Below are positions 35,952 through 44,056 of a DNA stretch of 64,000 nt, one piece after another (the first letter of the stretch is position 1; each line of letters begins with the position of its first letter). The stretch covers positions 2,914,001-2,978,000 of the forward strand of contig NZ_CP070975.1 in the NCBI RefSeq assembly GCF_017377875.1. Reading direction: 5' to 3'. A model generated the notes under the pieces. It was not told the origin of the DNA. It did not search any database and saw nothing but the letters and a program-made list of their open reading frames with translations. Origin of the DNA: Alcaligenes sp. SORT26 (lineage in GTDB: Bacteria > Pseudomonadota > Gammaproteobacteria > Burkholderiales > Burkholderiaceae_B). Made by a program: the position numbers and the translations under genes.

Positions 35952-36874
35952 GTGACGCCGCTTTACACACCTCTTTCTTCAGCTTGCCGGACTTGGCCGA
36001 GCATGGCTTGACGACGCAGCCGGAGGAGTTGCTATCACACGAATATTTGCTGCATGGCCACGGTGCTCACGCCCGTACCGGGGTGCTCCTGATTCATGGT
36101 TTGACGGGTACACCCAATGAAATGCGTGTGCTGGCCCGAGGGCTGAGTCGCCAGGGATTTACGGTCTATGCCGTGCAACTGGCAGGGCATTGCGGGGCGA
36201 TGGATCAGCTAGTGGCGACCCGCTGGCAGAGTTGGCTGGGCAGTGTCTGCCGTGGGGCGGATATGTTGGCGCGTTATGTCGATCGGGTAGTGGTGGGTGG
36301 CTTATCCATGGGGGCGGTCCTGGCCTTGGGGCTGGCGCAATTACGCCCCGAGCAGATTGCTGGAGTGGTGGCCTTGTCTCCCACCTTCCGTTACGACGGC
36401 TGGAGCATGCCCGCCTACACCAAGCTGTCCTTCATCCTGCCTGTGCTGCGTGCTTTGGGCATTGGCCGACGTAGTGTGTTCATGGAGCAGCCGCCTTACG
36501 GCATCAAGGATGAAGCCCTTAGGGCGCGTATTGTCAGCCAGATGAATAGTGGTGATAGCGCAGCGGCGGGCTTGCCCGGTAACCCCTGGTGGGCGGTGAT
36601 CGAGATGCAGGCGTTGTCCGCACGGGTGCGCAAGAATCTGGACAAGGTACGTGCGCCCTGCCTGGTCATGCATGCCCAGCACGATGATATTGCCGCTGTG
36701 GGAAATGCCTATGAAATCGTCCATGGCGTGCGCCATGCGCCGGTGGACTTGTGCCTGCTGCAAGACAGCTATCACATGATCACGATAGACCGCGAACGCA
36801 GGCAGGTCATTGCGCGTGTTGTGGATTTTGTGACGGCAATTGATGTTGCTGGGCGTGGGGCTGTCGTCTCATGA
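35948..36874 (+). CDS. Alpha/beta hydrolase (carboxylesterase/lysophospholipase-like)
   Basis: 308 residues. Oxyanion segment LLIHGLTGTPNEM, nucleophile elbow GGLSMGAVLALG, acid loop VMHAQHDDIAA and catalytic His in DSYHMITIDRER are all present, as in Est30-type carboxylesterases and monoacylglycerol lipases. No signal peptide is seen, so it is cytoplasmic. It overlaps both neighbours by four bases. An acyl-ester substrate is likely. In this operon it could trim or transfer the acyl group of an exported lipid-like product, which is inference. Confidence 0.85.
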   Translation: MSDAALHTSFFSLPDLAEHGLTTQPEELLSHEYLLHGHGAHARTGVLLIHGLTGTPNEMRVLARGLSRQGFTVYAVQLAGHCGAMDQLVATRWQSWLGSVCRGADMLARYVDRVVVGGLSMGAVLALGLAQLRPEQIAGVVALSPTFRYDGWSMPAYTKLSFILPVLRALGIGRRSVFMEQPPYGIKDEALRARIVSQMNSGDSAAAGLPGNPWWAVIEMQALSARVRKNLDKVRAPCLVMHAQHDDIAAVGNAYEIVHGVRHAPVDLCLLQDSYHMITIDRERRQVIARVVDFVTAIDVAGRGAVVS

Positions 36875-37230
36875 GCCCGTTGGTGATTGCTTTGTGGATC
36901 TGCAATGTGCTGGTCGATAGCGGTGGGCAACTTGCCTTCAAAGCCGCCGCCGCAGATCCGGGAGACAGGCAAGGGCTGGATCGTTGGCAGCGCATGTTCA
37001 GCCGACCCTGGTTATGGGTGGGGATCGCCTGCTACATCGTCGAGTTTGTGGTGTGGCTGGCCTTCTTGTCCCTGGTGCCCTTGTCCGATGGCGTTCTGAT
37101 GGGCTCCATCAGCATTGTGATTGTGATGCTGTTTGGCCGAATCCTGTTTGGAGAAAGTCTGACGCCTTTGCGGGTACTGGGGATTTTGCTGGTCTCGGTG
37201 GGGGTCGGTATTGTGGGTTTGAAAGGCTAG
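36871..37230 (+). CDS. SMR/EamA-type small membrane protein, subunit 1
   Basis: 119 residues with four membrane helices and the small-multidrug-resistance/EamA layout (SPLVIALWICNVLVDSGGQLAFKAAA, then GILLVSVGVGIVGLKG at the end). Two adjacent genes of this type imply a heterodimer like EmrE-family pairs or ArnE/ArnF, which flip an undecaprenyl-linked aminosugar. Its start overlaps the esterase stop. The substrate is unknown. Confidence 0.82.
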   Translation: MSPLVIALWICNVLVDSGGQLAFKAAAADPGDRQGLDRWQRMFSRPWLWVGIACYIVEFVVWLAFLSLVPLSDGVLMGSISIVIVMLFGRILFGESLTPLRVLGILLVSVGVGIVGLKG

Positions 37231-37239
37231 GAGGCCCGT

Positions 37240-37632
37240 ATGCGGCGTTTTTATATCATCGGCTTTCTGGTCCTGCTGGCTTTTGACACTCTGGCGCAGA
37301 TCAGTTTCAAGCTGGCCGGAGAGCATGCCCTGCCCTTGCAGGCCTCATGGGAATGGCTGGGGCGTGTCTTTAGCCAGCCCTGGATTTATGGGGCTTTCAT
37401 TGGCTATATAGGTACGTTTTTCTGCTGGCTGTCCTTGCTTAAAAAAGCACCGATAGGCCCGGCGTTTGCTGCTTCACATCTGGAGATTGTGGCGGTGCTG
37501 GCGGTGTCCGCATTCTTGTTCAATGAGCAAGTGGGCTGGCCGCAGATTTTAGGAACCGTATTTATCTTGAGCGGGATTGTGTGTCTGGCATTGAGCGAGT
37601 CCAGGCAGGCACAGCAGCACGAGGCGGCTTAA
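37240..37632 (+). CDS. SMR/EamA-type small membrane protein, subunit 2
   Basis: 130 residues, four helices, with the family segment LAQISFKLAGEHA near the N terminus and a conserved Glu/Pro-rich third helix (PIGPAFAASHLEIVAVLAVSAFLF). It starts nine bases after the first SMR gene, so the pair probably forms a heteromer. It is the last gene of the rightward operon; a hairpin follows at 37648-37684. Confidence 0.82.
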   Translation: MRRFYIIGFLVLLAFDTLAQISFKLAGEHALPLQASWEWLGRVFSQPWIYGAFIGYIGTFFCWLSLLKKAPIGPAFAASHLEIVAVLAVSAFLFNEQVGWPQILGTVFILSGIVCLALSESRQAQQHEAA

Positions 37633-37647
37633 AGCATTTCGGATAGA

Positions 37648-37684
37648 AAACCGCCCTGCTTCGTCGGAGCGTATCGGGCGGTTT
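37648..37684. terminator. Hairpin between convergent operons
   Basis: AAACCGCCC at 37648-37656 pairs with GGGCGGTTT at 37676-37684. A and T flanks on both sides make it a candidate bidirectional terminator for the exporter operon and the opposite arginase-like operon. Confidence 0.65.
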
Positions 37685-37714
37685 GTGGGGCCTTGGAGTG
37701 GTGTTGGATGGGCT

Positions 37715-38617
37715 TTAGCGTAGCTCGTGCAGCCAGCGGTTCAGTTGCAGATTGAACTGATGCTGACGAGCCTGCCATTGCGTTAAATCGGCTTGCTCGC
37801 CTGCGGTGTTCTGGCCATCTGCTGAACTTAACCAGCGCTTCCAGGCACTGCGGTACTGCCAGGTCGAAACGTCGCCAGTCACATCACTCCCAAGAATGCG
37901 TCCGCGCACCGCTTTAAGCAGACTGCGCAGATGTGGCTCCTGCATGTTCCCCTGATCCCAATTGGTGCGCAGGACTTCGGGGGCGAATACATCTTTATCA
38001 ATACTCAGATATACCGGCCGTGGCGAGTGAGCCAGATGCTCGCTGGCCGCCAGCGTGAGTGTGTCCAGATCCGGGAAGCGACGAAAGCAGGAAGCCAGAC
38101 CCAGGCGGCTGGCCCACTTCACATTCACCCCACTGCTCCAGTACGTTACCTTGCGGGCATAGAGTGCGCCCAGGTGATGCTCCCACACATGGCCAAAGCC
38201 GATATCCCCGGAGGTAATCCCGATGACATGCACCTGCGCTACCTGGGGCAGCTTGGCTACTTCATGCACCCAGGAGCCGCAATGGATACCCCAGGGAAAG
38301 CGCATATTGTCGGGGTGGTTATCCAGCACGACCACATCAACACGTTGTTCTTGCTTGCTCAGGCAGCGCAGAATCAGCGGCCAGCTCAAGTGATGAAAAT
38401 CCCCGCTGCCTATAAAGACAGGCCCATGTGCCCAAGGCTCGGGCATGGCTGGTGTTAGCTGGGCCATGCCCTCAAAAAGCGTCTGCCGCCTGCACCCAAA
38501 GCGCAGCGCCTCGCGCCAATCTTTGTTGAGCGCGAGGCGGATTTCACCGGGCAAGGGGCCAACCGAGCTGTCCGTGTCCAGTACGACCGGGGGCCGGATC
38601 AGGTCTGTTTCAACCAT
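37715..38617 (-). CDS. Arginase/ureohydrolase-fold protein
   Basis: 300 residues. The arginase metal motifs can be traced: SGDFHHL (D73, H75) in place of GGDHS, DNHPD (D99, H101, D103) matching DxHxD, and SIDKD (D207, D209) matching SxDxD. The first motif is altered but keeps Asp and His, so a dinuclear metal site is plausible. Members hydrolyse arginine, agmatine, guanidino acids or formimino compounds. It is the last gene of an aminotransferase / GNAT / arginase operon, whose genes overlap one another. The substrate is unknown. Confidence 0.8.
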   Translation of the reverse strand: MVETDLIRPPVVLDTDSSVGPLPGEIRLALNKDWREALRFGCRRQTLFEGMAQLTPAMPEPWAHGPVFIGSGDFHHLSWPLILRCLSKQEQRVDVVVLDNHPDNMRFPWGIHCGSWVHEVAKLPQVAQVHVIGITSGDIGFGHVWEHHLGALYARKVTYWSSGVNVKWASRLGLASCFRRFPDLDTLTLAASEHLAHSPRPVYLSIDKDVFAPEVLRTNWDQGNMQEPHLRSLLKAVRGRILGSDVTGDVSTWQYRSAWKRWLSSADGQNTAGEQADLTQWQARQHQFNLQLNRWLHELR

Positions 38618-39660
38618 GATTTATCCATTTCAAAATGCCCCAGGAAGCGGCGGGCCACGGCACGCAACAAGGGGTTGCGCACATAGATCAGATGCCGCGT
38701 GGGGGTAAAGTCAGCGCCCAGCAGCGCTTTTACGGTGGGGTCCGTCCAGCCTGCGATGTAGTAGCTCAGACCCTGTGCCAAGGCGTATTCCAGATTCACC
38801 ATCCAACTGACGAAATACAGACTGAGCTCCCGTGAATCCGGGTAGGACAGACCAATGTATTTGTCGACCAGGCGGCCTTCATGTTCAAAGCACAGGTTCC
38901 AGCCGATCAGTTCCTTGGAGTCGGCGCGGTAGTACTCGAATATCAAGCCAGGCGAAGACTCATCACGCAGGACGGAGGCCAGGAAATCCCGGCTTAGCAG
39001 ATCAAAGTGAATCTCGCTTTGTGCATACACGCTGCGATACAGCGCGTAGTACTGATCCACCTTGGCCTCACTGGCAAAGGCCTTCCCGGTTTTGACTTGG
39101 CTAATGCTTAACTGATCGCGCTTGCGCAATTTGCGAGTCAGGTAACGACGCGCATCTTTGGGCAGGCGGGACAGGTAGGTTTCGGTATCAGGGAAATCAA
39201 TTGGCACGTAGGCCAGCGCCTGACCTTGCAGCGGAATAAACCCTTGTTCCACGCAGGCGCTGACCAGTGCATTGGTCTGGGCATTGGCGTGTGCACTTAA
39301 TAAGGGGGAATCCTCTGGCAAGTCCTTGATGATGGTCAGTGCATAGCGCCGACCCAGCTTTGTGCGCACAGTCCTGGCCAAGCCCTGCACATCCGGTTCG
39401 GAGGGAAGCCAGGCGTATTCGCTGACGGTGGTGCCCACAAAAGCGGTACGTACCGTCAGGAAACGCTGCCACCACGACTGCCCCGGCAGGCGGCGCAGTC
39501 GTTCCTTAAGCTCGTCATCGGCCGTGGTTAGCAGATCGAACGGTGCCTGGAAGGCGGGCATGGGCAGATCGTCCAATGCCGCAAACCCCTGTGGGGGATG
39601 CGACAGGAAACGCTGCACCAGTCCCGCTGGTTCCAGTGCATTCAACAAGCGTGTTTTCAT
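38599..39660 (-). CDS. GNAT/FemAB-like acyltransferase
   Basis: 353 residues. The C-terminal half (about 150-345) resembles the FemAB/BioF2-like GNAT fold: SRLPKDARRYLTRKLRKRDQL, then ELIGWNLCFEHEGRLVDKYIGLSYPDSRELSLYFVSWMVNLEYALAQGLSYYIAGWTDPTVKALLGADFTPTRHLIYVRN. The N-terminal third is not recognised. The family moves acyl or aminoacyl groups to amines and includes lipid- and peptidoglycan-modifying enzymes. It overlaps the arginase-like gene by 19 bases and the aminotransferase gene by four. Acyl donor and acceptor cannot be read from sequence. Confidence 0.72.
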   Translation of the reverse strand: MKTRLLNALEPAGLVQRFLSHPPQGFAALDDLPMPAFQAPFDLLTTADDELKERLRRLPGQSWWQRFLTVRTAFVGTTVSEYAWLPSEPDVQGLARTVRTKLGRRYALTIIKDLPEDSPLLSAHANAQTNALVSACVEQGFIPLQGQALAYVPIDFPDTETYLSRLPKDARRYLTRKLRKRDQLSISQVKTGKAFASEAKVDQYYALYRSVYAQSEIHFDLLSRDFLASVLRDESSPGLIFEYYRADSKELIGWNLCFEHEGRLVDKYIGLSYPDSRELSLYFVSWMVNLEYALAQGLSYYIAGWTDPTVKALLGADFTPTRHLIYVRNPLLRAVARRFLGHFEMDKSWLKQT

Positions 39661-41036
39661 TGAGACTGCTTGGCGCGGTTAAGCAATTGTTCAAGCAGAA
39701 CCATGGCTTCGTCGATCTCGCTGCGCGTGATGTTCAGCGATGGGGCGAAGGTGATCACGTTCTTGTAGTAACCGCCCACGTCCAGCACCAGGCCACGCTT
39801 CTCGCCCTGATAATCCAGATCGCCTGCCAGACCAATATCCACCATTCGATCCAGTAATGCCTTGTTGGGTGTAAAGCCATCCGTCGTGCAGATTTCAGCG
39901 CGCAGGGCCAGACCCAGGCCGTCTACATCACCAATTTCGGGGTGACGTTTTTGCAGGTCGCGCAGGCCGTCCAGGAAATAGGCGCCGGACTCACGGACCT
40001 GACGACCAAAATCTACTTCGTGTGTCATCTTCATTACTTCCAGACCAACGGCCGTACCCAGCGGGTTGGAGGCAAAGGTGGAGTGCGTCGAGCCGGGCGG
40101 GAACACGGTGGGGTTGATCAGTTCGTCGCGGGCCCAGATGCCGGACAGTGGGTTCAGGCCGTTAGTCAGCGCTTTGCCAAAGACCAGGACGTCGGGCGTG
40201 ATGCCAAAGTTTTCAATCGACCACAGCTTGCCGGTACGCCAGAAACCCATCTGGATTTCATCGACCACCATCAGGATGCCGTGCTGGTCCAGAACCTGTT
40301 TCAGACCTTTGAAGAAATTGGCCGGGGGGACCACGTAACCGCCTGTGCCCTGAATGGGTTCCACGTAAAACGCGGCGTATTCGCACTGGTTGGTTTTAGG
40401 ATCCCAGATGGCGTGGTATTCGTTCTCGAACTTGCGGGCAAAGTCGCGCACGATGGAGTCTGCATACTCTTCCGAGGTCATGCCCTTGGGGCGGCGGAAA
40501 GGGTATGGGAACGGAATGAATTGGGCACGATCACCAAAGTGGCCGTAACGGCGACGGTAACGGTAGCTGGAGGTAATGCCCGAAGCGCCCAGGGTACGAC
40601 CGTGGTAACCGCCTTCAAAGGCGAACATCAGGCTTTTGCCCTGGGAGGCATTACGCACCAGTTTCAGCGAGTCTTCCACGGCTTGGGCTCCGCCCACGTT
40701 GAAGTGCACACGGCCAGCCTGGCCCCATTTCTGCTCGGCGTCCTGGGCAATAAAGCGGGCCAGCTCGATCTTGGTGGGGTGCAGGTATTGGCTGGCAACT
40801 TGCGGCAAGGTGTTCAGTTGGTGGCGCAAGGCATCGTCCAGACGCTGGTTGCGGTAGCCAAAGTTCACGGCCGAATACCACATCTGCAAGTCCAGATAGG
40901 ATTTGCCGTCATCGTCAAACAGGTAGCTGCCTTCGCAACCCGTAAAGATTTTGGGTGGGTCTACGTAGTGAACGGTGTCGCCAAATGAGCAGTAACGGGC
41001 TTCGTCGGCCAGCAGGTTTTTGATGTCGAGGGACAT
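39657..41036 (-). CDS. Class III PLP-dependent aminotransferase
   Basis: 459 residues, full length. PLP ligands are D259/E260 in VVDEIQMGF and the Schiff-base lysine K288 in VFGKALTNGLNP; GGAQAVEDSLKLVRNAS is the phosphate-loop region. Class III enzymes transfer omega-amino groups (ornithine, GABA, diaminobutyrate and similar). It is the first gene of the leftward operon, with AGGAG before the start, and overlaps the GNAT gene by four bases. It would supply an amine or amino acid to the following enzymes. Confidence 0.9.
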   Translation of the reverse strand: MSLDIKNLLADEARYCSFGDTVHYVDPPKIFTGCEGSYLFDDDGKSYLDLQMWYSAVNFGYRNQRLDDALRHQLNTLPQVASQYLHPTKIELARFIAQDAEQKWGQAGRVHFNVGGAQAVEDSLKLVRNASQGKSLMFAFEGGYHGRTLGASGITSSYRYRRRYGHFGDRAQFIPFPYPFRRPKGMTSEEYADSIVRDFARKFENEYHAIWDPKTNQCEYAAFYVEPIQGTGGYVVPPANFFKGLKQVLDQHGILMVVDEIQMGFWRTGKLWSIENFGITPDVLVFGKALTNGLNPLSGIWARDELINPTVFPPGSTHSTFASNPLGTAVGLEVMKMTHEVDFGRQVRESGAYFLDGLRDLQKRHPEIGDVDGLGLALRAEICTTDGFTPNKALLDRMVDIGLAGDLDYQGEKRGLVLDVGGYYKNVITFAPSLNITRSEIDEAMVLLEQLLNRAKQSQ

Positions 41037-41203
41037 TGAGAGAGTGCTCCTGAAAAGAGTGCCACCTCAATGTACGAAGGCAAGTTGGACTGACCGTTGA
41101 TGGATGATGGACGTAGTGTGGAGACGGACAAAGAAAGTGGATTTTTCTCTGTGCGTGGGCGCTGCGTTTATTAGCTGTGCCGCGTATGCTGGGGTAACAG
41201 GCA

Positions 41204-41236
41204 TAAAAAAACCCCGCTAAACGTAGCGGGGTTTTT
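41204..41236. terminator. yidC terminator
   Basis: ACCCCGCT (41211-41218) pairs with AGCGGGGT (41225-41232) around a six-base loop, with A and T runs on both sides. It lies about 15 bases past the yidC stop and would end the rpmH-rnpA-yidD-yidC transcript before the former site of mnmE. Confidence 0.88.
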
Positions 41237-41250
41237 CGTGTCAGAGCGAA

Positions 41251-42918
41251 TTAGCTGTTGGCTGCTTTCGCGCTGTTCTTTTCGATCTGCACCATGATGT
41301 AGCGCTGCTGGGCAATGGACAGGATGTTGTTCACGCACCAGTACAGAACCAGACCGGCGGGGAAGAAGAACATCATGCCACCAAAGACCAGAGGCATCAG
41401 CATCATGACCTTGGCTTGCATTGGATCAGGTGGCGTTGGGTTCAGCTTGATCTGCAGGAACATGGTACCCATCATGATGGCGGGCAGAATCATCCATGGG
41501 TCGCGTGCGGCCAAGTCGTGAATCCACAGAATCCAGGGCGCACCGCGCATCTCGACGCTGCCCAGCAGCACCCAGTACAGCGCAATGAACACAGGAATCT
41601 GAACCAGCATGGGCAAACAACCACCCAGCGGGTTGATCTTCTCGGTGCGGTACATCTCCATCATGGCGGCGTTCAGCTTGGCCTTGTCGTCACCGAACTT
41701 CTCGCGCAGGGCTTGCATGCGTGGCGCAAATTGCTTCATCTTGGCCATGGAGCGGTAGCTGGCAGCCGACAGCGGGAAGAACACCAGCTTGATCAGCACG
41801 GTCAGGGCCACAATGGACCAACCCCAGTTACCCAGCAGGGAATGCAGCCAGGTCAGCAGCTTGAACAGTGGCTTGGAGATGATGGTCAACCAGCCGTAGT
41901 CCACAACCAGATCCAGGCCGGTAGCCAGTTGCGACATGGCTTTCTGGTCTTGCGGGCCTACCCACAGGGAGGCGTCCACAGCCTTGTTCTGGCCAGCGGC
42001 GATCGAACCGACCGATTCCAGCGTGCGCACGGCGTACAGATTGTTGCCCAACTTCAGGATTTCGTTGGTGCGTTGCAGCTCCTGGGCAGGAACCCAGGCG
42101 GTTGCAAAGTAGTGCTGCACCATGCCGATCCAGCCGTTATCCACATTGCGGGCGTAGGTGGCCTTGTTCTTGTCGATGTCCGAGAAGGTGATCTTCTGGA
42201 ACTTGTCGCCACTGGAATAGACCACAGGACCGGTAAAGGTGCTGTACAGACGCGAGGAATCAGCAGGGTTGTTGCCGTCACGGGTCAGTTGCAGATACAG
42301 GCGGGGATCGATAGTTGCGCCGGTATTGTTCTGGATGTCGTGACGAACCTGGATGTCGTAGCGGCCTTTGTGCAGCGTGTAGGTCTTGGTGACTTTCACG
42401 TCGTCCGAGGTGGCTTCAAACACCACGTCCAGCGTATCGCCCGTCATGGCGCGCTGGCTCGATACCAGGGCAAACGGGGTCAGGTGGTTGGGCAGGTTCT
42501 GGCCAGCGGCACCCACAATACCGGACTGAGCCAGGTAGGTAGAGGCAGGCGAGTTGTCCAGCAGCACCATCGGTTGTTCCGGATTTTCGGGCGAACCGTA
42601 CTTCAACAGCTCGGACTTGATCAGTTGGGCACCCTCGGTGCTGAAGCTGAGCTTGTAGACGTCTGTTGTAATGTCGATGGTTTGCGCTGTGGCAGACACC
42701 GCGCTGTTGCTCGAAGGCAAGGCAGCAGACGCAGTTGGCTCTTGAGCAGCGGGAACACCACCATTTGCGGCAGGTTCGTCGGAGGCTGCTGGAGCTTGCG
42801 TGGTGGCTGGGGTGGAAGCGAACAGCGATGGCTTGCCGTTATATTCCTGCCAGTTGTTCCACAGCAGCAGCAGTGCAAAGGAGAAGATCATCCATAGGAT
42901 GGTGCGTCGGATATCCAT
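41251..42918 (-). CDS. yidC: Membrane protein insertase YidC
   Basis: 555 residues, the proteobacterial long form. An N-terminal helix (about 5-22) is followed by a large periplasmic domain (about 50-340) and the conserved Oxa1/Alb3 insertase core (about 360-545), including GWSIVALTVLIKLVFFPLSAASYRSMAKMKQFAPRMQALREKF and GCLPMLVQIPVFIALYWVLL. It inserts inner-membrane proteins, alone or with Sec. It is the last gene of the rpmH-rnpA-yidD-yidC series; a terminator follows in place of mnmE. Long frames on the opposite strand are shadows. Confidence 0.98.
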   Translation of the reverse strand: MDIRRTILWMIFSFALLLLWNNWQEYNGKPSLFASTPATTQAPAASDEPAANGGVPAAQEPTASAALPSSNSAVSATAQTIDITTDVYKLSFSTEGAQLIKSELLKYGSPENPEQPMVLLDNSPASTYLAQSGIVGAAGQNLPNHLTPFALVSSQRAMTGDTLDVVFEATSDDVKVTKTYTLHKGRYDIQVRHDIQNNTGATIDPRLYLQLTRDGNNPADSSRLYSTFTGPVVYSSGDKFQKITFSDIDKNKATYARNVDNGWIGMVQHYFATAWVPAQELQRTNEILKLGNNLYAVRTLESVGSIAAGQNKAVDASLWVGPQDQKAMSQLATGLDLVVDYGWLTIISKPLFKLLTWLHSLLGNWGWSIVALTVLIKLVFFPLSAASYRSMAKMKQFAPRMQALREKFGDDKAKLNAAMMEMYRTEKINPLGGCLPMLVQIPVFIALYWVLLGSVEMRGAPWILWIHDLAARDPWMILPAIMMGTMFLQIKLNPTPPDPMQAKVMMLMPLVFGGMMFFFPAGLVLYWCVNNILSIAQQRYIMVQIEKNSAKAANS

Positions 42919-43025
42919 AGCGCCTGTATCACATTTATAAAGCTGAGCAAAAGCTTAGCAGTTTAACGTAGCTGGTCAGCAAACAGGGGGTTGCCTTGAA
43001 AAACAAGGCGCAGACCAGGACGGTT

Positions 43026-43268
43026 TTAGAAAGTGTTGCGGTCTTCGGGCGTGCGAGCGGGCACAGGATCATGCCCCCCCTTGCACCAGGGATTGCAGCG
43101 GCAGATGCGTACACCACCCAGCCATAGCCCTTTGAGCGGGCCATGAATATCAATGGCCTGCAAGGCATAGTTGGAACAACTGGGGGTAAAGCGACAGTTT
43201 CTACCGATCCAGGGACTCAGAAAAAACTGGTAAAAGCGGATCGGTGCCGAAGCCAGTTTGCGCATCAT
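43026..43268 (-). CDS. yidD: Membrane protein insertion efficiency factor YidD
   Basis: 80 residues, the usual YidD length. The signature RFYQFFLSPWIGRNCRFTPSCSNYALQAI with clustered Cys is intact, followed by GVRICRCNPWCKGGHDPVP. It is a small amphipathic protein that aids YidC-dependent insertion. The start (43268 or the adjacent ATG at 43265) overlaps the rnpA stop, indicating translational coupling. Confidence 0.96.
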   Translation of the reverse strand: MMRKLASAPIRFYQFFLSPWIGRNCRFTPSCSNYALQAIDIHGPLKGLWLGGVRICRCNPWCKGGHDPVPARTPEDRNTF

Positions 43269-43630
43269 GGCCGTACCTTGGAGAACAAGGTTTCGGCCTC
43301 GGTGCGAACCAGTTGCTTTAAGGCGGTCAGCGACACCAGGGGTACTTTGCTGTGCAGCCTAAAGACATAGGCAGCATTGGGCAAGCCTTCGCGTTTGTGG
43401 CGGAAGGTTTCGCGCAAAATACGTTTGATGGTGTTGCGGGTGACGGCGCGGTTGGCAAAGCGCTTGGGGACGATCAGTCCCAAACGGGCGCCTTCGGTCT
43501 GTTGCGGGTCCTCGCCTCGGGAACGAGTGACCACGAACAAAGCCCCGCGACCTACGCGTTGTCCTTTTAATGACTGCGCGTATTCGGTGGGGCTATGTAA
43601 GCGAGCCGTAGCTGGAAAGGAGGCACGCAT
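43265..43630 (-). CDS. rnpA: Ribonuclease P protein component
   Basis: 121 residues from the ATG at 43630, the start matching related Alcaligenaceae proteins (MRASFPATARLHSPTEY); in-frame codons up to 43672 would give a 14-residue extension. The RNase P protein signature NRAVTRNTIKRILRETFR is present at about 70-90. It assists the RNA subunit in 5' tRNA maturation. It lies 67 bases after rpmH and overlaps yidD. Confidence 0.95.
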   Translation of the reverse strand: MRASFPATARLHSPTEYAQSLKGQRVGRGALFVVTRSRGEDPQQTEGARLGLIVPKRFANRAVTRNTIKRILRETFRHKREGLPNAAYVFRLHSKVPLVSLTALKQLVRTEAETLFSKVRP

Positions 43631-43697
43631 GATGCGTAACGTGGGAATCGGGCTTTGGACTGGATCCATCACCCTAGGCCACGCATCCCGACATGGC

Positions 43698-43832
43698 TTA
43701 TACAGCCAGACGTTTGCGACCTTTGGCGCGACGTGCGTTCAAAACAGCGCGGCCACCGCGAGTTTTCATGCGAACGCGAAAACCGTGGGTGCGCTTGCGA
43801 CGGGTAACGGAGGGTTGGTAGGTGCGTTTCAT
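43698..43832 (-). CDS. rpmH: Ribosomal protein bL34
   Basis: 44 residues, [18 protein letters not shown] at the start and a very basic tail, the invariant L34 sequence. The longer open frame extending to 43910 is an upstream artefact. It is the first gene of the rpmH-rnpA-yidD-yidC operon, divergent from dnaA. Confidence 0.98.
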   Translation of the reverse strand: MKRTYQPSVTRRKRTHGFRVRMKTRGGRAVLNARRAKGRKRLAV

Positions 43833-44000
43833 GGTGTATCCAAAAAAATGAGCCGCCAGAAATCGCAGAAAAGCTCCACCCCGACAGCGCAAAGGCTTGG
43901 GATCTGGCAACAGAAAATCGTGTTAAGCCCGTCATTTCAGCAAATTCTTTCTGTTGTGTCAATTATTTAGCCCGATATTGCGCAACTAAATTTGTTAGCC

Positions 44001-44009
44001 TGTGGATAA
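44001..44009 (-). promoter_or_regulatory. DnaA box in the rpmH-dnaA intergenic region
   Basis: TGTGGATAA, the exact complement of TTATCCACA, lies 48 bases before dnaA. It is the only perfect DnaA box seen in the 224-base rpmH-dnaA gap, so it more likely autoregulates dnaA than forms a full oriC. A second perfect box (45499-45507) lies inside dnaN. Confidence 0.7.
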
Positions 44010-44056
44010 CTTGGCACAGCTCAGGGTAGAATCGAGGTTTACAGAAGTGATGACCG

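Noticed and set aside
41416-42897. A 493-codon open frame opposite yidC
   Set aside because: yidC is certain on the other strand; the frame reflects codon bias and encodes a Gly/His/Gln-rich unstructured chain.
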